From a virus, in the IMG/VR virus record IMGVR_UViG_3300005529_000002, positions 1-64,000 of that record: 64,000 nucleotides of DNA; one strand, given 5' to 3'. The notes beneath the pieces are model-generated. The model saw only the letters and a list, made by a program, of their open reading frames with translations, had not been told where the DNA came from and did no database searches. This document shows positions 15,161 to 23,490 of this stretch, one piece after another (position 1 is the first letter of the stretch; every line of letters begins with the position of its first letter). The translations under genes and the position numbers were made by a program.

Positions 15161-15648
15161 GACGGCTGTCCCAGACGCTCGATCGCAGCGGCGATGAGGG
15201 CGTTTGCCTCGGCATAGCTCGGGGCTGTCTCCGGCTCGGTGGCGTAGCCGTCTTCGTCGTAGCCGATCCCGGCCAGCCCCGCATCCGTCATGGCGTGATA
15301 GAGGATGTGCTGCCAGTCAGAGTTGCCTGTCGGGCTCCAGTTGCTCCCGTCCCTCCAGGCGACGCTGAGAGCCCCGGCGAGGAACTCCCGTACCGTTGAC
15401 GCCCCCGAGTCGTTCTCCGGCAGCGGGAGGGCCAGCAGGCGGGCCGCATGGTCCTCTCCTGGTGCGGGATGGAAGCGGGGCAGGCCCGCGAACATGAGCG
15501 CGCCGTCAGCGGCTGCTCGCCACGCCTCGCGGACTTCCGGCTGCTGCTCGTCCCATGCGGGCAGCTTCGCACCGGAGATGAGCGACCTGCCGTCGCTGGC
15601 GGCGGCGTACGCCTCGTAGGCGGCGCGGCCGGGCGAGATCTCAGCCAC
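15157..15648 (-). CDS. Hypothetical phage protein (163 aa)
   Basis: Not recognised. GTG at 15648 with GGAGG six bases upstream. Contains LPAWDEQQPEVREAWRAAAD, a helix seen in several actinophage small proteins, and an acidic alpha-helical C-terminus. Overlaps both neighbours. Confidence 0.6.
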   Translation of the reverse strand: MAEISPGRAAYEAYAAASDGRSLISGAKLPAWDEQQPEVREAWRAAADGALMFAGLPRFHPAPGEDHAARLLALPLPENDSGASTVREFLAGALSVAWRDGSNWSPTGNSDWQHILYHAMTDAGLAGIGYDEDGYATEPETAPSYAEANALIAAAIERLGQPS

Positions 15649-16066
15649 GGCGACCCTCCAGCACGGTGCGGCCGATCTCGCGGATGGCGGCAAGCGCTGC
15701 ACTTTCGGCGGTTCGCTGGCCAGGCTCAACGGCCAGGAGTTCTTCGGTCATCTGCGGGTCGTCGTCGAAGAGGGTCAGGATCTCCACGATGGCGTCCCGG
15801 TACTCGTTGACGTCAGGCGCGGGCTTGTCCTTGTCGCCGGTCAGCCACCCGGACCACAGCAGCGTCCCGTCATCCTCGGTGATCGTGATGTGCTCCTCGG
15901 GGCTGGTGTCCCGCACGCCGTCCGTGTTGTCGTAGATCGCCGACCGGACGGCCTCGTCGCGACTGGCGGGGTCCTTGAGCGCGAGCGCGGCGCGGATGTC
16001 CGGCTCGGTGAACTCGTCGTCAGCGGCGAACTCGGTGTCGCCTAGCTCGATGACCTTGATCTTCAC
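15641..16066 (-). CDS. Hypothetical acidic protein (141 aa)
   Basis: Not recognised. Begins MKIKVIELGDTEFAADDEF, rich in Asp/Glu, with a strand pair (HITITEDDGTLLWSGWLTG) and a helical C-terminus (YRDAIVEILTLF). Confidence 0.6.
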   Translation of the reverse strand: MKIKVIELGDTEFAADDEFTEPDIRAALALKDPASRDEAVRSAIYDNTDGVRDTSPEEHITITEDDGTLLWSGWLTGDKDKPAPDVNEYRDAIVEILTLFDDDPQMTEELLAVEPGQRTAESAALAAIREIGRTVLEGRRG

Positions 16067-16069
16067 GGG

Positions 16070-16858
16070 TCAGCCTCCGTTCCCGGCGGCCGTCCCGGCT
16101 CCGGCAGGCCATTCACCGGTGATCAGCACGTCGTACAAGGCGATCGCGGACGTCTGGAACTCGGCGACGGTCGGCGCGAGCTTCGCCCTGGCTGCGTCCC
16201 AGGCTGCGGCCCAGGCTGCGTCCCAGGCTGCGGCCCCGGCTGCGTCCCCGGCTGCGTCCCCGGCTGCGGCCCTGGCTGCGTCCCCGGCTGCGTCCCAGGC
16301 TGCGGCCCCGGCTGCGGCCCCGGCTGCGTCCCCGGCTGCGGCCCTGGCTGCGTCCCAGGCTGCGGCCCTGGCTGCGGCCCAGGCTGCGGCCGTGGCTGCG
16401 GCCCAGGCTGCGGCCGCTCTGCCTCGGGCGTCGCGGACGACCGGGCCGGCCGCCTGCGCGGCGACGAGATCGGCGATCCTGCGGAGGTCACGCAGCGCGG
16501 CGGCTTCGGCGGTGAGGCCCGCGAGGTCGAGCCACGCCGGGGTGTAGGTGCGGATCAGCCAGTCGAGGGCGATGTAGCCGCGGGTCTCGTCTTTTCCGTC
16601 GTTCTCGGTGCCGGCGAGGCGGTCTTGGCCATTCGGCAGGAACCCGGTCAGTTCCTGGCGGCGGTCGTCGGGAAGAGCGTCGTTCAGCCGCATCCCGAAC
16701 ACGTGCAGGACCGGGGAGACACCGGGCGGCTTGTCGTCGGTGTGCCGCTGGTGGACGAGCCAGTTGTACCACTCGAACAGGCACCGTTCGGGGTTGTCGC
16801 AGTCCGCTGGCGGCTCGTCGTGGCCGCCTCTGGCGAGGGTGATAGCAGTGTCATTCAC
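16070..16858 (-). CDS. Protein with long alanine-rich tetrapeptide repeats (262 aa)
   Basis: The N-terminal 120 residues look globular (CLFEWYNWLVHQRHTDD, GVSPVLHVFGMRLNDALP). Residues about 145-225 are tandem units of the form A-A-[AGW]-[DAR], and the last 35 residues are globular again (FQTSAIALYDVLITGEW). The repeat is encoded by 12-base units (GGCTGCG plus CCC variants on the plus strand). Similar alanine/tryptophan repeats occur in actinobacterial proteins of unknown role. GTG start has GGAG about nine bases upstream. Confidence 0.65.
   Translation of the reverse strand: MNDTAITLARGGHDEPPADCDNPERCLFEWYNWLVHQRHTDDKPPGVSPVLHVFGMRLNDALPDDRRQELTGFLPNGQDRLAGTENDGKDETRGYIALDWLIRTYTPAWLDLAGLTAEAAALRDLRRIADLVAAQAAGPVVRDARGRAAAAWAAATAAAWAAARAAAWDAARAAAGDAAGAAAGAAAWDAAGDAARAAAGDAAGDAAGAAAWDAAWAAAWDAARAKLAPTVAEFQTSAIALYDVLITGEWPAGAGTAAGNGG
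16185..16425. repeat. 12-base tandem repeats inside the alanine-rich gene
   Basis: About twenty imperfect copies of a 12-base unit (GGCTGCGTCCCA/GGCTGCGGCCCC type) in frame with the gene. Unit number could change by slippage without breaking the frame. Confidence 0.7.
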
Positions 16859-16885
16859 GGTCAGTTCTCCGTTCTCGGGTATCGG

Positions 16886-17239
16886 TCAGGCGGCACTGTG
16901 GCCGCGGTGCTCCGGCAGGGGTTCCATCGCCTCGATAGCGGCTCTCGCTGCCAGGTACTCGGGATTGCGGGGCCTCCCCTTCGGTGCCGGTTCTTCGCGT
17001 TTCAACGGGTCTGCTGCGGCTCGTTTCAGGTCCCACGGCGACCCTTCAGGTGATCGGATCAGCCGGACCGTCTCGGCGAGGATCCGGTCCCAGGACCATC
17101 CGGCTATCTCCGCTGCCGTGATCGCGTCGGCGAGGACGTTGCAGTCCCAGTCCGGTCTTGAGACCTCGGCGAGGAGGAGAAGCTGGGGGACTGCCGGGCG
17201 GATCACCGGGGCGTCCGGCTCGTCCCTGGAGGAGTTCAC
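16886..17239 (-). CDS. Hypothetical protein after the methyltransferase (117 aa)
   Basis: Not recognised. Contains DAITAAEIAGWSWDRILAE, which reads as a helix-turn-helix-like pair, then SPEGSPWDLKRAAA and a basic stretch (KGRPRNPEYLAARAAIEAM). GTGA overlap with the methyltransferase gene. A small actinobacterial HTH role is possible. Confidence 0.6.
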   Translation of the reverse strand: MNSSRDEPDAPVIRPAVPQLLLLAEVSRPDWDCNVLADAITAAEIAGWSWDRILAETVRLIRSPEGSPWDLKRAAADPLKREEPAPKGRPRNPEYLAARAAIEAMEPLPEHRGHSAA

Positions 17240-18276
17240 GACGCCTCGCCTGCGAGGTCGAATTCGAGCGCCGCCTGGACTGGCCGCTCGCTGTCCGCGA
17301 GAGCAGCCAGGTTCCGCACCGCCTGCCGGTAGTACGACGGCTTGAGCTCGGCCCCGACTCCCCTGCGCTCAAGCTCGACCGCGGCGTATACCTCGCTGCC
17401 GACCCCGGCGAACGGCGAGAACACCGTCTCGCCGGGATTGGTGCGCATGTCAACGAACCGGCGGCTTACGTCGAGCTGGAGCGGGTGGACGTGCTTCTCG
17501 TCCTCCTCGTCGCGCGCCTCGCGGTACGGCAGCACCGCGTCGACGCCGCGGCGGTCGAACTGGCCGAGGTTGCCGCGGATGTCATCCCACACGGCCGAGG
17601 CGTACTGGCGCCACACCCACTGCGAGTAGCGGTTCTCTATCTGGTTCCCGGTCCAGCCGCGGTAACGGAGCACGTCGGCGGGAGGGTGCGCGGCCCCGTG
17701 ATACCGGGTGAAACCGGCCGGGTGGGTGACGGGGACCGGGTTGGGGCCTTGCCTGCGGAACAGCAGCAGCCAGTCCGCTCCGGCGAGCCCGGCGTCCGCA
17801 CAGTCCTCGACGATCGTCTTGTGCGTGAGGTCTTTGACCATCGTCCGGTTGCGGACGGCCAGCGGTTCCTTCCAGATGGCGTGGCGGCCGACATAGTCGA
17901 ACCCGGCGCGCTGGTGCAGCCGGATCACGTCACCGGGGAAGTCCACCAGGGCGTCGCCGCCGGAATTGCCGGTGGGGGTATCCATGCAGTGCACCGCGTT
18001 GAACCGGCCCGGCATCGTCAGCCGGCGCAGCTCGGCGACGAAGTAGCCGTACATCTCGAAGAACTCGCCGTAGCCGCCGGCATTCGACAGGTCCCGCTCG
18101 CTCGAGCTGTACTTGTACAGGCCCGCCCCGCCCGGGCCTTCGTCGCCGTAGGCGAACGGCGGGGAGTAGATCACGCCGTGCATGCACCCGTCCGGGTAGG
18201 CGGCCATGACCTCCATCGCGTCGCCGTTGTGCAGCGCATACCGGTCAGTGATTACCTGGTCTGCTACGCGGCCCAT
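17236..18276 (-). CDS. Site-specific DNA methyltransferase (N4-cytosine/N6-adenine)
   Basis: A 346-residue amino-methyltransferase. Motif IV is SPPF (residues 38-41), a form common in N4-cytosine and some N6-adenine enzymes, and motif I is FSPFAGVGSEVYAAVELERR near residue 300. This IV-then-I order is the beta arrangement. No restriction enzyme gene is next to it. The gene overlaps the SNF2-like helicase gene by 13 bases, so the two probably work together, perhaps to protect or mark phage DNA. Target sequence is unknown. Confidence 0.88.
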   Translation of the reverse strand: MGRVADQVITDRYALHNGDAMEVMAAYPDGCMHGVIYSPPFAYGDEGPGGAGLYKYSSSERDLSNAGGYGEFFEMYGYFVAELRRLTMPGRFNAVHCMDTPTGNSGGDALVDFPGDVIRLHQRAGFDYVGRHAIWKEPLAVRNRTMVKDLTHKTIVEDCADAGLAGADWLLLFRRQGPNPVPVTHPAGFTRYHGAAHPPADVLRYRGWTGNQIENRYSQWVWRQYASAVWDDIRGNLGQFDRRGVDAVLPYREARDEEDEKHVHPLQLDVSRRFVDMRTNPGETVFSPFAGVGSEVYAAVELERRGVGAELKPSYYRQAVRNLAALADSERPVQAALEFDLAGEAS

Positions 18277-19637
18277 GAGGGCACCTCCACGTCCTTGCCG
18301 TAGCTGGCGCCGCGGGCGACCGCGAGCGCGTCGTGCATGTGCGCCACCAGGGCGGTGAACATCTCGCCGGCCTGAGCAGCCTTGCGCTCGAGGCTGGCCA
18401 GCGCCCGCGCGCCGCCCGGCGTGGTGATCAGGTCCACGGTCACCGGGTGCTGCTGGCCGAACCGCCAGCAGCGGCGCACTGCCTGGTAGGCCTGCTCGTA
18501 GCTGTGGGACGGGAAGTACGTCATCTGGTGGCAGTGCTGCCAGTTCAGGCCCCACGCGCCGAGCGAGGGTTTAGTGACCAGGACCCGGATCTCGCCGCGG
18601 CTGAACGCTGCCAGCCGTTCCTCTTTCACGTCCGGGTCATCGGACCCGGACACCTGCACAGAACCCGGGATCATCCGCTCGAGAAGATCCGCTTCGGCGT
18701 TGAGCTGGCACCAGGCGATCCCCGGGTCCGCGTGCTCGAGCAGAGCAGCCGCCATCTCGCACCGCTCGCGCAGTGACCGGCGCAGCTCGTCGCGTTCCTC
18801 GCGCAGGCCGGTTGCGGGAACATCGAACAGGGTCCCGTCGTCCGAGGGGATACCCGGCTCGGCGACATGCTGGCGGTATTCCAGCGGCGGGAGCTCGAAC
18901 CCGTCATCGCTGAACCCGTAGTCAGACGGCTTGCGCATCGCCCGGGACCAGGACGCGAGCCAGCACCAGAACGGCTCCGCGGCGTGCCCGCGGAACCGCC
19001 AGGTGCGGGTCTCCCCGAGGTACCCGCGCCCGGTGGCACCGGACTTCGCCTCGTTGACGAAGAACCTGCTCAGCATGTCGGTGTAGCCGAGGTAGCCGAG
19101 GGCCTCGCTTGAGGTGCCCAGCTCGGTGTAGTCGTTCGGCGCCGCGGTGGCGGTGGCCAGCAGCCGGTACGGCATCTTGCGCAGGAAGTCCGTGACGGCC
19201 GCGCGGCGTACTCCGTCGAAGGCCTTGATCGCGCTGGACTCGTCGCAGACGACGCCGCCGAAGTCGCCGCGGTCGAACCGGTGCAGCCGCTCGTAGTTCG
19301 CGACAGTGACGGGTGCGGTCACCCGCCCGTCCCGCGAGATGGCGGCCTCGACGCCGAACTTGGCGGCCTCAGCCTCCATCTGGAACGTAACTGCCAGCGG
19401 GGTCAGCAGCAGGACGGGCCTGCCGGTGTGCTGGTGCACGTTCTGCGCCCAGACAAGCTCCTGAGCCGACTTTCCCAGGCCGCAGTCCTCGAACAGCGCG
19501 CCGCGGCCCTGCCGGATGGCCCAGTCCGTCATCAGGCGCTGGAACGGGAACAGGAAGTCCGGCAGCCACAGCGGCTCGAAACCGGCCCGCTCGTCAGCCT
19601 GCGCGCGGTGCTCGAGAAACTCGGCGTAGCTGGTCAC
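18264..19637 (-). CDS. SNF2-like/superfamily 2 helicase
   Basis: A 457-residue ATPase. Motif I is CGLGKSAQ (about residues 52-59), motif II is CDESS, motif III is LLATATAAPND, and the C-terminal lobe has ITKPSLGAWGLNWQHC-type and QAVRRCWRFGQQHPV motifs (about 380-420), the usual SNF2 Q/R motif VI. The product moves on double-stranded DNA. It overlaps the methyltransferase gene; such pairs recur in phages. Start GTG overlaps the upstream stop by four bases. Confidence 0.85.
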   Translation of the reverse strand: MTSYAEFLEHRAQADERAGFEPLWLPDFLFPFQRLMTDWAIRQGRGALFEDCGLGKSAQELVWAQNVHQHTGRPVLLLTPLAVTFQMEAEAAKFGVEAAISRDGRVTAPVTVANYERLHRFDRGDFGGVVCDESSAIKAFDGVRRAAVTDFLRKMPYRLLATATAAPNDYTELGTSSEALGYLGYTDMLSRFFVNEAKSGATGRGYLGETRTWRFRGHAAEPFWCWLASWSRAMRKPSDYGFSDDGFELPPLEYRQHVAEPGIPSDDGTLFDVPATGLREERDELRRSLRERCEMAAALLEHADPGIAWCQLNAEADLLERMIPGSVQVSGSDDPDVKEERLAAFSRGEIRVLVTKPSLGAWGLNWQHCHQMTYFPSHSYEQAYQAVRRCWRFGQQHPVTVDLITTPGGARALASLERKAAQAGEMFTALVAHMHDALAVARGASYGKDVEVPSWAA

Positions 19638-19723
19638 GACGCCTCCGCTTCGTCCTGCCGGGTCAGGCCCAGCAGGTCCCTTGCCTTAGCCGCTCCCCGG
19701 CGTGCCGTGTCCGGGCGGGTCAT
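19634..19723 (-). CDS. Very small protein (29 aa)
   Basis: MTRPDTARRGAAKARDLL then an acidic tail. Supported by ATGA overlap with the upstream gene and GTGA with the downstream one. Function unknown. Confidence 0.45.
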   Translation of the reverse strand: MTRPDTARRGAAKARDLLGLTRQDEAEAS

Positions 19724-19920
19724 GCGGCACTCTCCTGCCGCGGCCAGTTCGCGGAGGCCGCGTCCCACCACGTCGTCCACCGGTGGCCCCGGCCGCAGTC
19801 GTAGTCGGCGCGGAGGCTTGATGCGCAGGCCGGGTCGGGCGCGACCGCGTGCGGGAGGCTGGCCGGGAAGTCGCCGATGCGGCAGCGAGGGCAGCAGTCG
19901 GCCAGGGCGGAGGCGGTCAT
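19720..19920 (-). CDS. Small zinc-binding protein (66 aa)
   Basis: CCPRCRIGDF and CGRGHRWTTWWD give a possible two-part zinc site (CxxC plus C and H). ATG overlaps the DnaB-like helicase stop (ATGA). Confidence 0.6.
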   Translation of the reverse strand: MTASALADCCPRCRIGDFPASLPHAVAPDPACASSLRADYDCGRGHRWTTWWDAASANWPRQESAA

Positions 19921-21275
19921 GCGACCTGCGCGGGGTAGGCCAGCTCGTCCTGCTCCGGGCGGTACATCTCGCCGCACATCGCATAATGGCCGCGGAACGC
20001 GAGCGTCGCCGTCCCGTTCGGCCCTGACCTGTTCTTGGCCACGATGAGGTCGATCTCGCCCGCGCGGGCTGTCTCCTGCTCGTAGGCGTCCTCGCGGTAG
20101 AGCAGGATCACGACATCAGAGTCCTGCTCGACCGAACCCGAGTCGCGGAGGTCGGCGGGCAGCGGCCGGTGGTCGGTGCGCATCTCGGGGCCGCGGTTGA
20201 GCTGGCTGCCGACGAGGATCGGCACCTTGAATTCCTTGGCCAGCAGCTTGAGCCCGCGGGAGATCTCCGATACTTCCCGTTCCCGGTTCGCCGCCTTGCC
20301 GGTCTTGCCCATCAGCCCGAGGTAGTCGACGACGACCAGTTCGGCGGGGTATCCGGCGCGGCTCATGGCGCGCAGGTCCGAGCGGATGGTCTGCACGCTC
20401 ATGTACGGGTCGTCGTCGATCATCAGGCTCCCCGCAGCCGTCAGCCGCGGGTACGCTCCGGCGATCCGGTCCCAGTCGCGGTCATCGAGCAGCCGGGCGC
20501 GGATTTTCCGCAGGTCGACGGTCGCCTCGTAGGCGAGGATGCGCTCGATGCACTCCGCGGCGGACATCTCCAGCGTGCACACCAGGACGGGCCGGCTGAA
20601 CGTCACCCCGATGCGGACTGCGATATTCAGCATCACCACGCTCTTGCCCATGCCGGGCCTCCCGCCGACTGTGATCATCTCGCCGGGGCGGAAGCCAGGC
20701 ACGAGATCGTCGAGGGCCGACCAGCCGGACGTGACCGCCCGGACCTGGTCCGGGCCTTTCTGGAGCGAGTCCAGGACCGGGCCGACCAGGTCCGCGACGC
20801 TCCGGGCACCTCCGGGGGCCACGGTCCCGGCCGCCCCGTCGAGGATCTTGTACGCGGCGTCCACCAGCTCGGCCAGGCCGGCGCCGCCCGTGAGAGCGGC
20901 CTGGCGGATGCGGGCGCCGGCCTCGGCGAGCTTCCACCTGACCGCGCACTCCCGGACACGCTCCGCATACCATCCGGCGCTGCCCGCGCTCGGGACGCAG
21001 GCCACGAGGGTATGGAGGTACTCGGCACGGCCGGTTTTCAGCAGCGTCCCGCGCTGCTCCAACTCGGCCTTGACGATGACCGGGTCAGCGGGCTCGCCGC
21101 GGTCGGCAATCGCCTTGAGGGCCGCGAAAATCTCCTGGTGGGCGGGCCGGGAGAAGTAATCCGGCTCGAGGATTTCCAGGCAGGATGCCAGCGCCCCCGC
21201 GGACAGCATCATCGACCCGAGGGCCGCCTGCTCAGCCGTGATGTCGCGCGGGATGCCAAGCTCGTCGTCGCTCAC
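19917..21275 (-). CDS. dnaB: DnaB-like replicative helicase
   Basis: A 452-residue replicative DNA helicase. The N-terminal helical domain (AEQAALGSMMLSAGALASCL, about residues 14-33) matches the DnaB fold. The RecA-like domain has Walker A GRPGMGKS, Walker B ELVVVDYLGLM, the sensor GSQLNRGPE and an arginine-finger region KNRSGPNGTATLAF. It sits downstream of the initiator, the DnaC-like loader and a second helicase, completing a phage replication module. GTG start overlaps the upstream stop. Confidence 0.93.
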   Translation of the reverse strand: MSDDELGIPRDITAEQAALGSMMLSAGALASCLEILEPDYFSRPAHQEIFAALKAIADRGEPADPVIVKAELEQRGTLLKTGRAEYLHTLVACVPSAGSAGWYAERVRECAVRWKLAEAGARIRQAALTGGAGLAELVDAAYKILDGAAGTVAPGGARSVADLVGPVLDSLQKGPDQVRAVTSGWSALDDLVPGFRPGEMITVGGRPGMGKSVVMLNIAVRIGVTFSRPVLVCTLEMSAAECIERILAYEATVDLRKIRARLLDDRDWDRIAGAYPRLTAAGSLMIDDDPYMSVQTIRSDLRAMSRAGYPAELVVVDYLGLMGKTGKAANREREVSEISRGLKLLAKEFKVPILVGSQLNRGPEMRTDHRPLPADLRDSGSVEQDSDVVILLYREDAYEQETARAGEIDLIVAKNRSGPNGTATLAFRGHYAMCGEMYRPEQDELAYPAQVA

Positions 21276-22918
21276 CGCGATGGCCTCCGTAGCTTGCGGA
21301 TGTTCTTCGCGGCGTAGTGCGCGGTCATCATGTCCGAGGCGGCACCGCGGGTGATCCCGGCGAGCTTGCCCGCGTATCCCATCCGCTCCAGGGCGGACAC
21401 CTGGGACTCGCTCGGCGGCCGGTTCCGCCAGGCGGCGTCTGAGCGGGACAGGACGCCGCCCTGAGCCCTGGCGATCTCCTCGCCGACGCCGCGTGCCCAG
21501 TCGAGCGCCAGCGGCTTGCCCGATTCCCGGTACAGCGCCTGGCCTTTAGCCGACCGCCACACATCCCAGTTCCCGGCACCGTCATCGGCGGGTACCAGGA
21601 TCATCACCTGGTCGGGTCCGGCAGGCAGCACCCACGCGCCCTCGACCTCAAGCCATCGCAGCTCGCTGCGCCGCAGCAGCTCGATCTGCCGCGTGCGCGC
21701 CGCGGCGACGGCCATCTTCTGCTTATCGAACGCCGCCTGCTCCTCGGCGGCGTCGAGAAGCGACTTTCCCTTCTTGACCGAGCCGGGCGGCATCCCGGCG
21801 AGGTCGGCGATGGTGGCGAGGCCCGGTTCGGCGGACCCGGCCAGGTCCAGGATGAGCGCGCCGTCCTTGGTGTACGGCTTGCCGTCCAGCGTGCCGATGA
21901 AGGGCCGCAGGACCCGGCCGGCCATCTGGATGAACAGCGGCGCCGATTTGGTGGGCCGCAGCATCAGCGCGCAGGACACGGCCGGCTCGTCCCAGCCTTC
22001 GGTGAGGACCGCGCAGTTCGCGACGACGCGGGTCTCGCCGCGGTGCAGCCGGGCCAGGACGGCGCGGCGCTCGTCGCCCGGCATCTTCCCGTCGACCGCT
22101 TCGGCGGGGAGGCCCTTGGCGCTGAACGCCTTCGCCAGTGCGTGCGCGGTCGCGATGGTCGGCGTGAACGCGACGGCGAGACGCCCGTCCGCGTACTGCC
22201 GGTACGCCTTCACCGCAGCGTTGAGCGCGTCGGAGCGCTCCAGTTCGGCGCCGATCGAGGAATCGGTGTAGTCACCCGCGCGGACCTGGACGTTGCCGAG
22301 GTTGAAGTCCGTGCCGATCTGCATCGCGCGGACATCGCAGAGGTAGCCTTCGGCGATCATCTGGACGATGCCGCGCTGGTAGGTGATCTCCTGCCAGACC
22401 GCGCCGAGGCCGACCTTGTCGCTCCGTCCGGCTGTCGCCGTGAACCCGGCCGTCAGCGGGCCGGATGCGCCCATGCAGCCCAGGCGGTCCAGGACATCCA
22501 TGTAGGTGCTGGCGACCGCGTGATGGGCCTCGTCCACGATGACCGTCGAGAAGACGCCGAGCCGTTCCACCCGGCCGGGACGGCACAGTGTCTGGACGGA
22601 CGCGACGATGACCGGGGCGTCACAGTCATCCTGCTTCGCCTTCACGATGCCGATGTCCAGTGACCCGCTGACTTGCGCGAGCTTGGCCGCGGCCTGCTGG
22701 ATCAGCTCATCGCGGTGCGCCAGGATCAGCGCCCGGCCGCCGCGGCGGGTCACCAGGTGCGCGAATACCACCGTCTTGCCACCGCCTGTAGGAAGGACGA
22801 CGAGCTGGCGGTCCACGCCCCGCGCATAGGCAGCGGCGATGGCGTCAAGCGCCTGGACCTGGTACTGGCGCGGCCGGAGCGCGGTGCCGGGCATCTCGAG
22901 TTCGAGCGTCGTCGTCAT
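21272..22918 (-). CDS. DEAD/DEAH-box helicase (UvsW/type III restriction-like)
   Basis: A 548-residue superfamily 2 helicase. Motif I LPTGGGKT, motif II DEAHH, motif III TAGFTATAGRSD, motif VI QMAGRVLRP. The C-terminal 150 residues are less familiar and end in helices (SQVSALERMGYAGKLAG). Similar phage enzymes remodel forks and joint molecules in recombination-dependent replication. ATG at 22918 overlaps the loader gene by four bases (ATGA). Confidence 0.88.
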   Translation of the reverse strand: MTTTLELEMPGTALRPRQYQVQALDAIAAAYARGVDRQLVVLPTGGGKTVVFAHLVTRRGGRALILAHRDELIQQAAAKLAQVSGSLDIGIVKAKQDDCDAPVIVASVQTLCRPGRVERLGVFSTVIVDEAHHAVASTYMDVLDRLGCMGASGPLTAGFTATAGRSDKVGLGAVWQEITYQRGIVQMIAEGYLCDVRAMQIGTDFNLGNVQVRAGDYTDSSIGAELERSDALNAAVKAYRQYADGRLAVAFTPTIATAHALAKAFSAKGLPAEAVDGKMPGDERRAVLARLHRGETRVVANCAVLTEGWDEPAVSCALMLRPTKSAPLFIQMAGRVLRPFIGTLDGKPYTKDGALILDLAGSAEPGLATIADLAGMPPGSVKKGKSLLDAAEEQAAFDKQKMAVAAARTRQIELLRRSELRWLEVEGAWVLPAGPDQVMILVPADDGAGNWDVWRSAKGQALYRESGKPLALDWARGVGEEIARAQGGVLSRSDAAWRNRPPSESQVSALERMGYAGKLAGITRGAASDMMTAHYAAKNIRKLRRPSR

Positions 22919-23490
22919 CCTTCCGCCCTCCGCCTGTCGGGTCCGCGGAGGGTGACTTGCCGGCACATCTCGGCGAGGCGGGACGCGACACGGGCACCGA
23001 GGGTGCCGCGGAGTTCGGCTGCGGGGACGTTGGAGGTGAACAGGCCGGGCAGCATCGCCTCGTAGCGGTCGTTGACGAGCCGGTAGAGGATTTCCTCGGT
23101 CCATTCGCTGCCTTTTGCCGCGCCGAGGTCGTCGAGCAGCAGCAGCGGGACCGCGGAAATCTTGCGGTACTCGGCTTCGGCGTCGGTGCCTTCACGCGGG
23201 CGGAGGCTGGCGAACAGGCCGGGCGCGGTGTCCGCGTGCCAGGCGACCGTGGCACCTTCCGCGGCGAGGCTGCGGATAGCGCCGAACGCCTGGTAGGTCT
23301 TGCCGGTCCCGGTCGGCCCGAGGATCAGCAGCGACGAGGAGGACGGCCCGAACTCCTTGCACCATGCGGCGATGCCGGGATGGGTCGCGGTGGCGTGGCG
23401 GAACCGGGGCGGGATGCGCCGGTCGGTCATCTCAATGGCCCGCTGAAGGAATCCTTCGCGGGTCGAGACATCGTACGGCGGGGAGGTCAT
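22915..23490 (-). CDS. DnaC-like helicase loader ATPase
   Basis: A 191-residue AAA+ ATPase of the DnaC/IstB type. Walker A GPTGTGKT, Walker B PLLLLDDLGAAK, sensor FTSNVPAAEL, and an arginine-rich end (ARVASRLAEMCRQVTLRG). In phages this loads the replicative helicase at the origin. It lies directly after the initiator gene (TGATG overlap), matching the initiator-loader order of lambda. Confidence 0.88.
   Translation of the reverse strand: MTSPPYDVSTREGFLQRAIEMTDRRIPPRFRHATATHPGIAAWCKEFGPSSSSLLILGPTGTGKTYQAFGAIRSLAAEGATVAWHADTAPGLFASLRPREGTDAEAEYRKISAVPLLLLDDLGAAKGSEWTEEILYRLVNDRYEAMLPGLFTSNVPAAELRGTLGARVASRLAEMCRQVTLRGPDRRRAEG

Noticed and set aside
16185-16425. Tandem repeats as an origin or regulatory array
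   Set aside because: They keep the reading frame of a well-started gene and code a regular alanine-rich helix.
17236-19637. Helicase plus methyltransferase as a DISARM or BREX defence locus
   Set aside because: No other defence components are present and the neighbours are ordinary phage replication genes.
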